A stretch of 12,215 nucleotides of DNA, taken from positions 1 to 12,215 of the forward strand of contig JBHJOJ010000107.1 of NCBI GenBank assembly GCA_050329835.1, given 5' to 3'. Under the pieces are notes generated by a model, which was given only the letters and a program-made list of their open reading frames with translations, had not been told where the DNA came from and made no database searches. The translations under genes and the position numbers were made by a program. This document shows, piece by piece, positions 1 to 7,305 of this stretch (positions are counted from its first letter, which is position 1; every line of letters starts with the position of its first letter). The stretch comes from JANNOG01 sp050329835. Its GTDB lineage: Bacteria; Actinomycetota; Actinomycetes; Actinomycetales; JBBAYJ01.

Positions 1-431
1 ACACCCACGTCCACGACCAGCGACCGTGCCACCCCACCCCCCCAAGCCGCTCACACCACGCCGAACGACCAAGAACCACCAGCTCAACCCATTGATCAAC
101 TTAAGCTACGTGGCATTGCGCGTCGTCCCGTCCCGTCCCTCTCGGGCCGAGTCGCCGACCGCGCCGGGTGGCAAGGCCAAGGGAAGGTAGCCCGACCTGT
201 GGCACCGGGCGCCTCGAAGTCCTCATGTTGCCATCGGGTGGCCCCGACCGCGCTGCTCGTTGTGACTAGAAGATCACCGAAGGTGAAGGAGCGGCAGGAA
301 GATGCCGGGGTGGTTGGAACGCCACGGCGGGCGCTGCTTCTCTTTCGTCGTCAGCGATGCTCCCCTCGATCAGGAAGTCCGTCGTCGCCAGTCGCCGCGC
401 AATCACCATTGGCGTAACCGGCGGTCGCGGT

Positions 432-445
432 GCCCCGCAAGGGGC
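432..445 (+). other. Small perfect hairpin with GNRA-type loop in the leader
   Basis: GCCCC-GCAA-GGGGC can fold into a 5-bp all-GC stem closed by a GCAA tetraloop, about 68 bases before the carrier protein start. No T-run follows, so it does not look like an intrinsic terminator. If transcribed it would be a stable element in the 5' leader. Such short GC stems also arise by chance in GC-rich DNA, so a function is only possible. Confidence 0.3.
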
Positions 446-463
446 CCCATCATCGTATTCCTC

Positions 464-487
464 ATCGAGACAGTTCCTTATCGAGAC
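464..487 (+). repeat. Direct repeat ATCGAGAC x2 upstream of the operon
   Basis: The 8-mer ATCGAGAC occurs at 464-471 and again at 480-487, start-to-start distance 16 bases, ending 11 bases before the Shine-Dalgarno sequence of the first gene. Closely spaced direct repeats at this place can be regulator-binding half sites, but two short copies are weak evidence. Confidence 0.3.
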
Positions 488-498
488 CCCGTCCATTC

Positions 499-504
499 GG
501 AGGT
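499..504 (+). promoter_or_regulatory. Strong Shine-Dalgarno site of the first gene
   Basis: GGAGGT lies 8 bases before the ATG at 513. It is a near-consensus ribosome binding site and fixes the start of the acyl carrier protein gene. Confidence 0.8.
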
Positions 505-512
505 AATCCGCC

Positions 513-773
513 ATGCCCCAGCTCGCTACCGCCGTGGAAGACGAGATCAAGGACATCGTCTGCGACATCCTCGAGATCGAGCCCGACGAGGTGACGCGCA
601 CCAGCCTCTTCAAAGAGGAACACGATGCCGATTCCCTGCGTGCCATCGAGATCCTGGCCGCCCTCGAGCGCACCTTCGGTGTGACGATCGACCAGGCGGA
701 GCTGGGGCGCATGGTGAATCTCGAGGGTGTCTACGCCGTCGTCGACGAGAGCCTCGCCGCGAAGCAGGCCTGA
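513..773 (+). CDS. Acyl carrier protein
   Basis: An 86-residue carrier protein that would hold the growing acyl chain as a thioester on a phosphopantetheine arm and present it to the ketosynthases and reductase encoded next to it. The family signature is clear: acidic helix I (EDEIKDIVCDIL), the motif DADSLRAIEI with Ser41 as the expected phosphopantetheine site, then a helix ILAALERTFGV and a C-terminal helix. Length is normal for a free-standing type II ACP. The start is set by a strong GGAGGT site 8 bases upstream. It is the first gene of the operon and ends 3 bases before the first ketosynthase. Whether it serves a polyketide or a specialised fatty-acid route cannot be told from the sequence, but the surrounding genes argue against the housekeeping fatty-acid ACP. 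Confidence 0.93.
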   Translation: MPQLATAVEDEIKDIVCDILEIEPDEVTRTSLFKEEHDADSLRAIEILAALERTFGVTIDQAELGRMVNLEGVYAVVDESLAAKQA

Positions 774-776
774 GCG

Positions 777-2120
777 ATGAGGTCGACCATTCCGGCGCAC
801 GACGAGGGCCACGGTGCCCCACCGGTCCCGCGCCGGGTCGTCATCACCGGTATCGGCACCGTCTCGGCCATGGGCCGCGGGGTCGACACCCTGCTTGCGG
901 GCCTGCGGGAGGGCCGCAACTGCGCCAGGCCGATCTCCGCCTTCGACACCACCGGCTTCGACTACGCCAACGCCTGCGAGGTCACCGCCGGGGAGGACGA
1001 CCCGCCCGGTGACCCCGACCTCGGGCGCGCGGCCGGGTTCGCCGTCGAGGCGGCGCGCCTCGCCGTCAACGACGCGGGCCTCGGCGGGACGACCCACGAC
1101 GCGGGCCTCGGCGGGACGACCCCGGACGCGGGCCTCGGTGGGACGACCCCGGCCGTCGACGCCCTCGCCACGGGCCGGTGGGCGGTCGCCGTCGGCACGA
1201 CCGACGGCGAGTCCCGCGACCTCGACGACATCGTCGCCCAGCAGCTGGCGGGCGAGCGCGCCGAGGACGGGGAGCATGCGCCCGACCCGGCCACGGTCGC
1301 GCGCGTCCAGCCGCTGCGGCTCTCCGCGGCCATCGCCCGCGGCCTGGGGCTCGAGCGCGCCGAGGTTCTCACGCTCCAGACGGCGTGCGCCGCCGGCAAC
1401 TACGCCATCGGCTACGGCTTCGACGCGATCCGGACCGGCGACGCCGACCTGGCGCTCGCCGGCGGCGCCGACGCCCTCTGCCGGAAGACCTTCACCGGCT
1501 TCTTCCGCCTCGGCACCATCGCGCCGGACCTGTGCCGGCCGTTCGACGCCGACCGGCAGGGCATCCTCACCGGCGAGGGGGCCACCGTCCTGGTGCTGGA
1601 GTCCCTCGACGGGGCCCTGGCCCGCGGCGCCCGGGTGTACGCCGAGGTGCTGGGCTACGGCCTCACCTGCGACGCGACCCACCCGGTGGCACCGGACGAC
1701 GCCGGGGTGGCCCGCTGCATCTCCGTGGCCCACGCCCGGGCCGGGCTCGTGCCCGCCGACATCGACCTGGTGTCGGCCCACGGCACCGGCACCAGGGCGA
1801 ACGACGTCACCGAGTCCCGAGCTCTGCGCGCCGTCTTCGGCGAGGACGTCCCGCGGACCATCTCCATCAAGTCGATGCTCGGCCACTCGATGGGCGCCGC
1901 CAGCGCCATAGGCGCCGCCGCCAGCGCCCTCGCCCTCACGCACCAGTTCATCCCGCCCACCATCAACCACCGCGAGACCGACCCGGAGTGCGCCGTCGAC
2001 TGCGTGCCGAACGTCAGCGTCCCGGCGCACCTGTCCGTCGTCCAGAACCACGGTCTCGCCTTCGGCGGCAACAACTCGGTCCTGCTGCTCGGGCGCGCCG
2101 AGCCGGAGTGGGCGGCATGA
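777..2120 (+). CDS. Ketosynthase 1 (FabF/KAS II-like, catalytically complete)
   Basis: A 447-residue beta-ketoacyl-ACP synthase that should carry out decarboxylative Claisen condensation between an acyl group on its Cys and malonyl-ACP. The full Cys-His-His set with its Lys is present: Cys204 in QTACAAGNYA, His335 in SAHGTGTRAND, Lys365 and His370 in KSMLGHSMGAA. The late motifs TINHRETDPEC and GLAFGGNNSV are also typical of FabF. The start ATG lies 3 bases after the ACP stop; the first ~20 residues are a variable lead before the first strand RRVVITGIGTVS. Odd feature: three tandem copies of a nine-residue unit (about residues 99-125) are inserted between the first helices and the strand AVAVGTT. 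A repeat in this loop need not harm catalysis. The partner subunit is uncertain; it may act alone as a homodimer. Confidence 0.95.
   Translation: MRSTIPAHDEGHGAPPVPRRVVITGIGTVSAMGRGVDTLLAGLREGRNCARPISAFDTTGFDYANACEVTAGEDDPPGDPDLGRAAGFAVEAARLAVNDAGLGGTTHDAGLGGTTPDAGLGGTTPAVDALATGRWAVAVGTTDGESRDLDDIVAQQLAGERAEDGEHAPDPATVARVQPLRLSAAIARGLGLERAEVLTLQTACAAGNYAIGYGFDAIRTGDADLALAGGADALCRKTFTGFFRLGTIAPDLCRPFDADRQGILTGEGATVLVLESLDGALARGARVYAEVLGYGLTCDATHPVAPDDAGVARCISVAHARAGLVPADIDLVSAHGTGTRANDVTESRALRAVFGEDVPRTISIKSMLGHSMGAASAIGAAASALALTHQFIPPTINHRETDPECAVDCVPNVSVPAHLSVVQNHGLAFGGNNSVLLLGRAEPEWAA
1071..1151 (+). repeat. In-frame 27-bp tandem repeat, 3 copies, inside ketosynthase 1
   Basis: Three back-to-back copies at 1071-1097, 1098-1124 and 1125-1151, each coding DAGLGGTT plus His or Pro. 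Copies differ at only a few bases, which suggests recent slippage or unequal exchange. The unit length is a multiple of three, so copy-number change keeps the frame. It falls in a surface-loop position of the ketosynthase fold. Confidence 0.95.
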
Positions 2121-3304
2121 CCGCGCCACCGGCCGTCCGCCCGGACCGGGGCGGGGAGACGCCGGCACGGCGGACCTCGCGGGCGGCCCTCGCGGGCTGC
2201 GGCGCTGTCAGCAGCATCGGGCGCGGCGTCGAGGACTGCTTCTCCGGGCTGCTCGCCGGCCGGGACGGGCTAGCCGACCTACGCGTCTTCGACCGGGACA
2301 GCTTCGGCGCCAGGTCGGCGTACGAGATCGACGACAGGCCCGACGGCCAGGATCGGCCCTGGCGGGCCACGGCCCTGCTGGTCGAGGCCGTGGCCGAGGC
2401 GTGCGCGGCCGCCGGCATCGACCGTCTCGCCGGCGTCCCGGTGCTCGTCGGCACCGGCCTGCGGGAGATGCGCACCGCCGAGCTGGCCTGGCTGCAGGGC
2501 CGCAGCGTCGACCCGCGACGGCTGCACTTCGGCCCGGCGCTCGCCGACGCCTTCGGCGCGGACGACGTGCACACCTTCTCCAACGCCTGCTCGGCCTCGC
2601 TGTACGCGGCTGGTCTGGGCCTCGACCTGCTCGGCGCCGGGCACGACGCCGTCGTCGTCGCGGGGGTCGACGTGCTGACGGCGAGCATGTTCGGCCTGCT
2701 CGACCGCGTCCACCTGGAGGCACCGGAGCGGGTGCGGCCCTTCGACGCCGCCCGCCGGGGCGTACTGATCGGCGAGGGGTCCGCGGCGGTCGTCCTCACC
2801 CGCGGGCAGGCCGCGGCGGGCGGCACCACCCTGCGGGCCGTGGCGCTCGGCTGCGACGCCTACCACGTGACCGCCCCCGACCCCGCCGGCATCGAGCACA
2901 CCATGCGCTCGGCCCTGGCGGAGGCGGCGATCGCGCCCGGCGATGTCGACGTCGTGTACACGCACGGCACCGGCACCCTGCTCAACGACGACGCCGAGGC
3001 GACTGCGCTCGGTCGCGTCTTCTCCGACGCCGGCGCCCGTCCGGTGATGGCGGCCGTGAAGTCGATGACCGGCCACACCTCCGGCGGGTCCGGTCTGTTC
3101 AGTCTCGTCATGGCCGAGCGGAGCCTGCACACCGGGGACGTCCCCGGGGTGCTCGGGCTCGACGAGCTCTGCGACGCGGCGGCGGGACTGCGTCTGTCAC
3201 TGCGACCCCAGCACGTCGACGGGGCGCGGGTCGCCCAGGTCGACGCCTTCGGCTTCGGCGGCCTCAACGCCGTGGCCGTCCTCGGACGGGAAGGCCCGGC
3301 ATGA
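2117..3304 (+). CDS. Ketosynthase 2 (catalytically complete)
   Basis: A 395-residue ketosynthase-fold protein, starting at an ATG that overlaps the previous stop by 4 bases (ATGA). All catalytic positions are present: Cys158 in TFSNACSASLYAAG, His283 in YTHGTGTLLND, Lys315 and His320 in VKSMTGHTSGGSG, and a C-terminal DAFGFGGLNAV matching the glycine-rich FGFGG region of KAS enzymes. The N-terminal domain is more divergent than in ketosynthase 1 and is preceded by ~20 arginine/proline-rich residues. The SNACSAS nucleophile context is shared with ketosynthase 3 rather than ketosynthase 1. The gene directly downstream encodes a Cys-less KS-like protein, so the two probably form a KS/chain-length-factor-type heterodimer. 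That pairing rests on gene order. Substrate and chain length are unknown. Confidence 0.92.
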   Translation: MTAPPAVRPDRGGETPARRTSRAALAGCGAVSSIGRGVEDCFSGLLAGRDGLADLRVFDRDSFGARSAYEIDDRPDGQDRPWRATALLVEAVAEACAAAGIDRLAGVPVLVGTGLREMRTAELAWLQGRSVDPRRLHFGPALADAFGADDVHTFSNACSASLYAAGLGLDLLGAGHDAVVVAGVDVLTASMFGLLDRVHLEAPERVRPFDAARRGVLIGEGSAAVVLTRGQAAAGGTTLRAVALGCDAYHVTAPDPAGIEHTMRSALAEAAIAPGDVDVVYTHGTGTLLNDDAEATALGRVFSDAGARPVMAAVKSMTGHTSGGSGLFSLVMAERSLHTGDVPGVLGLDELCDAAAGLRLSLRPQHVDGARVAQVDAFGFGGLNAVAVLGREGPA

Positions 3305-4239
3305 CCGCCACCGACGAGATCCGCCCGCCCTCGGCGGGGACGGCCGCCCCGGTCGCCCTCGCCGGGCTCGACCTGCCGTCCGGGCCCGTCGCCGTGGTGG
3401 GCGCCGCCGCCGTCGTCCCGTCCCGAGGGGTACTCGGCAGCGACCCCGCGGGTGCGCCACTCACGACCGGCACCGGCAGCCTGCTGAGGCCCGGCCCTCC
3501 CGCGACGTTCGAGCCGGCGACCGTCCTCGGTCGCAAGGGCCTGCGCTACAAGGACCGGGCCACGCTCCTCGGCGCGGTCGCCGCCGAGCTCGCCCTGCGC
3601 GACGCCGGCTGGGCCGGGGGCGTCGGAGCGCCGCGATCGACCGGTGTCGTCGTCGCCAGCTGCTACGGCAACCTCGACACCGTCTGCGGCGTGGCGGCCG
3701 CCATCGACGCCGGCGGCGTGCGGGCGACCAGCCCCATGGATCTCCCGAACGCGAGCAGCAACGTCGTGGCGGCCGTCATCGCCATCCGCGGCGACCTGCG
3801 CGGGGTGTGCCTGTCGGTCTGCAACGGGCACACCGGCGGGTGGGACGCCCTGCTGTGGGCAGGGCGGCTCCTTGCCTCGGGCCGGGCGCCTGCCGTCCTC
3901 GCCGTCGGCGTGGAGACGCCCTCGCCCAGCGAGCGCGCGCTGCGCGCCGAGGGCCCGGACCTCGCCGACGGCGCGGCTGCCCTGCTGCTCGTGCCCGCGT
4001 CGCCGCTCTCCGACGCCCCCGGCCCGGCCGCTCCGGCGCACGACGGCCCGGCCGCCCCGGTGGCGCTCCTGCCGCCCGCGCAGACCCCGACCGCGCTGGC
4101 GGGCCTGGAGACGGCCTCGCTCGGCGGTGTCGTCGACGTCGTCGCCGCCGTGCAGGCGGTCCGGGACGGTGGGCCGGCACTCGCACTCCCCGCCCCCGGG
4201 GCCGGGGCCGGGGCGGCGTGGGCGGTGACGGCACCGTGA
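3301..4239 (+). CDS. Ketosynthase-like protein A, catalytic Cys replaced by His, shortened C-terminal half
   Basis: A 312-residue protein starting with ATGA overlap on ketosynthase 2. The middle has ketosynthase N-domain features: FEPATVLGRKGLRYKDRA (about 70-87), strand GVVVASCYG, MDLPNASSNVVAAVIAIRGDLRG, then SVCNGHTGGWDALLWAGRLL. Aligning this last stretch with an active KS (GP-x(7)-C-x-S-G) puts His177 where the nucleophile Cys should be; a Cys at 174 is off-register. The HGTGT and K-x(4)-GH motifs are missing, and the C-terminal half is reduced to a Pro/Ala-rich linker plus one helix (SLGGVVDVVAAVQAV). It is shorter than a ~400-residue KS but not obviously broken, since it keeps frame and coding bias. 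Known Cys-less KS homologues (chain length factors) shape the cavity of a heterodimer, so a structural partner of ketosynthase 2 is the likeliest role. This is inferred. Confidence 0.78.
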   Translation: MTATDEIRPPSAGTAAPVALAGLDLPSGPVAVVGAAAVVPSRGVLGSDPAGAPLTTGTGSLLRPGPPATFEPATVLGRKGLRYKDRATLLGAVAAELALRDAGWAGGVGAPRSTGVVVASCYGNLDTVCGVAAAIDAGGVRATSPMDLPNASSNVVAAVIAIRGDLRGVCLSVCNGHTGGWDALLWAGRLLASGRAPAVLAVGVETPSPSERALRAEGPDLADGAAALLLVPASPLSDAPGPAAPAHDGPAAPVALLPPAQTPTALAGLETASLGGVVDVVAAVQAVRDGGPALALPAPGAGAGAAWAVTAP

Positions 4240-5048
4240 CCGGTGCGAGCGCCCCGCCCGCGCGGGGCTCGGTGGCCGGTCGGGGTTCCTTGACCGGAAC
4301 CGGCGGGCACCGGTTCGTGCTCCTGCACGGGCTGGCCGGCTCGCCCGCGATGTGGCGTCCGGTGGCCGCGCTGCTGGCGCCCCACGGCCCGGTGACCGTC
4401 CCCGAGCTCCCCTGGAACGGGACCGCCTCCGCCGAGTGGGCGCACACCGGCGGGCAGGCCGACGCCCTGGCGGGCTGCTACGGCCCCGGCGACATCGTCG
4501 TGGCCCACTCCTACGCCGCGACGCTGCTGCTCGGCCGGCTGGCGCGCGGCGAGGGCCCGGCGCCGCGCGCCACCGTGCTGGTCTCGCCGTTCTACCGGCC
4601 CCGGCCACGGGACTTCACCTGGGCGACCCTCGGGCACTACATGCACGACTTCCACCTCCTGCTCGCGGAGGGCGTGCGGGCGGCCTCGCAGCGCCAGGTC
4701 CCTGACGACCTGCTCCGGGACATGGCGGTCTCAGTGCGCGACCGGATCGGCCCCTACGGCTGGATCCGCTTCTTCGAGACCTACCTCGCGTCCGCCACCT
4801 GGGACCTCGCGGCCGTCCCCGGTCCGGTCGGCCTCGTCCACGGCGAGGACGACGAGGTGGTCGAGGCCGGCAGCAGCCGCGACCTCCACGAGCGCCTCAC
4901 CGGCTCCACCGTGCGGCTGCTGGCCGGCGCCGCCCACTTCCCCATGCTCCTCGCCCCCGCCGAGCTGGCGGAGGAGATCACGCGGACGGCCGCCCGCGCC
5001 CCCCACGTCCACCCCGTCCCCGAACCGAGCCAGGAGGTCCCCGCATGA
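4236..5048 (+). CDS. Alpha/beta-hydrolase fold protein 1
   Basis: A 270-residue alpha/beta hydrolase, likely starting at the GTG that overlaps the upstream stop (GTGA). An oxyanion-type motif FVLLHGLAGSPAMW lies near residue 30. The nucleophile elbow is VVAHSYAATLL with Ser92, differing from the usual G-x-S-x-G by Ala at both outer positions. The acid is Asp205 or Asp206 in LVHGEDDEVV and the base is His234 in GAAHFPMLL. The triad order Ser-Asp-His is normal and the motif AHSYA is seen in esterase/thioesterase-like members. The ~19 residues before the fold are glycine- and proline-rich and could mean the true start is slightly further in. Placed between a KS-like gene and a hotdog gene, it may release or proofread acyl chains, or act as a cyclase or acyltransferase. 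The reaction cannot be read from sequence. Confidence 0.85.
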   Translation: MTGASAPPARGSVAGRGSLTGTGGHRFVLLHGLAGSPAMWRPVAALLAPHGPVTVPELPWNGTASAEWAHTGGQADALAGCYGPGDIVVAHSYAATLLLGRLARGEGPAPRATVLVSPFYRPRPRDFTWATLGHYMHDFHLLLAEGVRAASQRQVPDDLLRDMAVSVRDRIGPYGWIRFFETYLASATWDLAAVPGPVGLVHGEDDEVVEAGSSRDLHERLTGSTVRLLAGAAHFPMLLAPAELAEEITRTAARAPHVHPVPEPSQEVPA

Positions 5049-6040
5049 CCGCCACGACCAGCGCCCCCCCGACCGTCACCACGGCCCCGGAGGCGACGAC
5101 CACGACGCTGCGCCCCCGCTTCGAGGGGACGAACATCTGCACCTGGATCGGGTTCAAGCACGTCAACTACCTGGTCGAGGAGGCCGTGCTCGACCACCTC
5201 CGCCGGCGGGGGACGTCCTCGCGCCGGCTGTTCGAGGAGTTCGGGGCCGGGGTCGAGATCGTCGACATCGACACCCGCATCCTGCACGCGCTGCACATCG
5301 ACGACGAGGCCACCGTGACGGTCGAGCCGGGCAGGCCGCGGCCGGGCGTCTGGTCCTTCAAGGTCACCATGCACGTCGACCAGCCGGGCGGCAGCGTCAA
5401 GGCGGTCTCGGCCAAGGTCGGCGTCCAGCTGCGCCTCGACGACCGCCACCCGTCGCAGCCGGCGGCGCCGCTGCCCGAGGACCTCGCCGGCTACGCGGTC
5501 GCCGCCGTCGGGGACGCGACCGTCGTACCCCTGCCCGCGGACCCGGTCGTCGGCCGGCCGGCGGGGCGGGGGGCGGTCACCCGGGACGTGCCGGCGGAGC
5601 TGCGCACCGGGACGGGCCCCGCTGTCGCGTGGAGCTGGCGGATCCCCTACTTCTACTGCCACCACACGGTTCGGCTGCAGACCAGCGGCCTGCTGCGCCA
5701 GATGGAGGAGGTCGTCGACCTCTTCCTCGCCGAGCACGGTGCCTCCATCCGGACCCTGCTCGACGAGCAGGACTGGATCCCCGTCGTCCCGCACTCCCGG
5801 GTCACGCAGACCGGGGAGGCCCTCATGGAGGAGGAGCTGCTCACCGTCTTCGAGGTCGAGTCCGTGTTCAAGGACGCCACGTACACCGCGCGGATGGACT
5901 GCTACGCCGTGCGGCCTGAGGGGCTCGTCAAGGTCGGCACCGGCGTCATCACCCACGGCTACGCGGTCATCGACGGCAGGACGTCCTGGTCGCTCGTGGC
6001 CTTCGACGACCGGCTGATGCGCGCGGTGGGCGCCCGGTGA
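5045..6040 (+). CDS. Double-hotdog protein (thioesterase or dehydratase-like)
   Basis: A 331-residue protein with two hotdog-type units in tandem. The first centres on GFKHVNYLVEEAVLDHLR (residues 36-53), which matches the G-H-V-N-x...EE start of the central helix of 4HBT thioesterases, followed by strands through VSAKVGVQLRL (121-131). The second unit starts near FYCHHTVRLQTSGLLRQMEE (203-222) and runs to FEVESVFKDATYTARMDCYAVR and VGTGVITHGYAVID. They are joined by a proline-rich linker (about 135-190). AGGAGG sits 7 bases before the ATG, which also overlaps the upstream stop. Hotdog enzymes act on acyl thioesters, either hydrolysing them or dehydrating 3-hydroxyacyl groups. In a pathway with an enoyl reductase but no other visible dehydratase, either reading fits. 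His39 and Glu45/Glu46, or His206/His207 and Glu221/Glu222, are candidate active-site residues. Confidence 0.75.
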   Translation: MTATTSAPPTVTTAPEATTTTLRPRFEGTNICTWIGFKHVNYLVEEAVLDHLRRRGTSSRRLFEEFGAGVEIVDIDTRILHALHIDDEATVTVEPGRPRPGVWSFKVTMHVDQPGGSVKAVSAKVGVQLRLDDRHPSQPAAPLPEDLAGYAVAAVGDATVVPLPADPVVGRPAGRGAVTRDVPAELRTGTGPAVAWSWRIPYFYCHHTVRLQTSGLLRQMEEVVDLFLAEHGASIRTLLDEQDWIPVVPHSRVTQTGEALMEEELLTVFEVESVFKDATYTARMDCYAVRPEGLVKVGTGVITHGYAVIDGRTSWSLVAFDDRLMRAVGAR

Positions 6041-7305
6041 GCGCCGTCGTCGTCACCGGCACCGGCGCGACCTGCGCCGCCGGTGCCGACGTCGCTCGGA
6101 TCTGGCAGGCGATGGGTCGTGCCGGGACGCGCCCGCGACCGGCCGACGACCCGGACGCCCGGATGGCCCGCCCGTTGATCTACCCGGCCCCGGACCCCGC
6201 GGTGCCGTTCGGCGCGGCGCCCGAGGACGGGGCGCCGGGAGGAGCGGTGCCTGAGGACACGGTGCCGGAGGCCAGGGCGCCGGGCCCTGCGATGCCTGAG
6301 GACCCGGTGCCGGGGCGCACCACCGCCCTGCTGCTCACCGCGGCCGCGGAGGCCCTCGCCACGGCGGGGTTGCCTGCCGGCGCGTCGTCGCGACCCGCCC
6401 CCGGGCGGCTCGGGGTGGTCGTCGGGACGGGGATGGGGGAGAGCGGCGCCCACGAGCGCCGACGTTCCGGGCAGGTGCCGGTCGCGCCCGCGGCGCACCG
6501 GGCGGTCTTCGCCGTCGCCGGGGACCTGGCCCGGTCGCTGGACGCCCGGGGGCCCGTCGTGTCCGTGAGCAACGCCTGCGCCGCGAGCGCCTACGCCCTC
6601 GGCGAGGCCGTCGAGCTGCTGCGCTCCGGCGAGTGCGACGTCGTGCTGGCGTGCGGGGCCGAGTCCTACTCCCGCGTCGCGCTCGCCTGCTTCAACCGGA
6701 TGGGCGCCGTCGACGCCGAGCGCTGCCGACCGTTCGCGGCCGAGCGCGGCGGCACGGTCTTCGGCGAGGGGGCCGCGGTCCTCGTGCTGGAGACGGCCGA
6801 GCACGCCGCCGCCCGTGGGGCGTCGGCCCTCGCCCGGGTGCTGGGCACGGGCTTCAGCTGCGACGCCGACCACCCCACGGCGCCGAGCGCCGACGGTGCC
6901 CAGGCCGCCCGCGCGCTGCGCGAGGCGCTCGCCGACGGCGGCGTCGACCCCGGTGAGGTGGTGGCGGTCGTCCCCCACGGCACCGGGACCGAGCACAACG
7001 ACCTCGTCGAGGCACGCGTCCTCGCCGACGTCTTCGGCCCCCGCGCCGCCGCCCTGCCCCTCTACAGCCTCAAGGCGCTCATCGGTCACACCGGCGGTGC
7101 CGCCGGTGCGCTGGCGGCTGTCGCCGCGGTCGAGCTGCTGCGCCACCGCCGCATGCCGGCGAACCCCGACGTCGGGCGGCTGGACCCGGACCTGGTCGTC
7201 GACCTGCCGAGCACCGAGCGCGCGCTGCCGCCCGGCCCGGTCGTCGTCAATGCGTACGCCTTCGGGGGCAACAACGCCTCCGTCGTCCTGGCGGGTGCCG
7301 CGTGA
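6037..7305 (+). CDS. Ketosynthase 3 (catalytically complete)
   Basis: A 422-residue ketosynthase starting at a GTG that overlaps the hotdog gene's stop. The catalytic set is intact: Cys181 in VSVSNACAASAYALGEA, His314 in VVPHGTGTEHND, Lys346 and His351 in LKALIGHTGGAAGALA, and the C-terminal NAYAFGGNNASVVL. The fold begins directly at AVVVTGTGATCAAG, with almost no leader. An unusual stretch of about 33 residues (61-93) rich in Pro, Glu, Asp, Gly and Ala, built on PED units, sits in the N-terminal domain before the helix TALLLTAAAEALATAG, where other ketosynthases have a shorter loop. The next gene again encodes a Cys-less KS-like protein, repeating the arrangement of ketosynthase 2. It is probably a second elongation enzyme with a different chain-length or substrate range. 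Confidence 0.94.
   Translation: MSAVVVTGTGATCAAGADVARIWQAMGRAGTRPRPADDPDARMARPLIYPAPDPAVPFGAAPEDGAPGGAVPEDTVPEARAPGPAMPEDPVPGRTTALLLTAAAEALATAGLPAGASSRPAPGRLGVVVGTGMGESGAHERRRSGQVPVAPAAHRAVFAVAGDLARSLDARGPVVSVSNACAASAYALGEAVELLRSGECDVVLACGAESYSRVALACFNRMGAVDAERCRPFAAERGGTVFGEGAAVLVLETAEHAAARGASALARVLGTGFSCDADHPTAPSADGAQAARALREALADGGVDPGEVVAVVPHGTGTEHNDLVEARVLADVFGPRAAALPLYSLKALIGHTGGAAGALAAVAAVELLRHRRMPANPDVGRLDPDLVVDLPSTERALPPGPVVVNAYAFGGNNASVVLAGAA
6217..6315 (+). repeat. Imperfect PED repeat inside ketosynthase 3
   Basis: Residues 61-93 contain three related units, APEDGAPGG, AVPEDTVPEARAPGP and AMPEDPVPG, coded by degenerate copies of a gcGCC(C/T)GAGGAC-like sequence. It is older-looking and less regular than the 27-bp repeat of ketosynthase 1, and it lies at a different loop of the fold. 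Confidence 0.65.

Larger units (their letters stand above)
1..512 (+). promoter_or_regulatory. Gene-free upstream region and probable leader of the operon
   Basis: I can support no gene here. The stretch is visibly less GC-rich than the coding DNA and lacks its third-position G/C bias, although one plus-strand frame stays open from the left edge to about 417. It holds an 8-base palindrome TTGATCAA (92-99) in a short AT-richer island, an imperfect dyad GTGA...TCAC (262-277), a small GC hairpin (432-445) and a repeated ATCGAGAC (464-471 and 480-487). I see no convincing -35/-10 pair, so the promoter is not placed. Because all genes to the right form one tightly spaced plus-strand series, the operon's main promoter most probably lies here. 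That is inference from position. Confidence 0.5.

Noticed and set aside
1..417. Plus-strand frame open from the window edge to 417, possibly the tail of an upstream gene
   Set aside because: Third-position bases show none of the strong G/C bias of the real genes and the translation has no recognisable fold.
432..445. Hairpin as an intrinsic terminator of an upstream gene
   Set aside because: The stem is only 5 bp and no T-run follows it.
302..1012. Plus-strand open frame with an apparent ribosome binding site (GAAGGAG at 285-291) overlapping the ACP and ketosynthase 1
   Set aside because: It runs through the clearly coding ACP in another frame and its product is arginine/histidine-rich without domain features. 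Its open length is explained by high GC.
1071..1151. 27-bp repeats as a CRISPR array or attachment site
   Set aside because: The copies are directly adjacent without spacers, in frame inside a ketosynthase gene.
462..2168. Long minus-strand open frame opposite the ACP and ketosynthase 1
   Set aside because: It mirrors strongly coding plus-strand genes, as is common in high-GC DNA. Its translation is a Gly/Arg/Val-rich shadow without motifs.
3301..4239. Protein A as a truncated pseudogene of a ketosynthase
   Set aside because: Frame, coding bias and translational coupling on both sides are intact, and protein B shows a parallel shortened design. A selected non-catalytic form is more likely than decay.
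2860..4608. Long minus-strand open frame opposite ketosynthase 2, protein A and hydrolase 1
   Set aside because: Arg/Pro/Ala-rich shadow of real genes with no domain signature.
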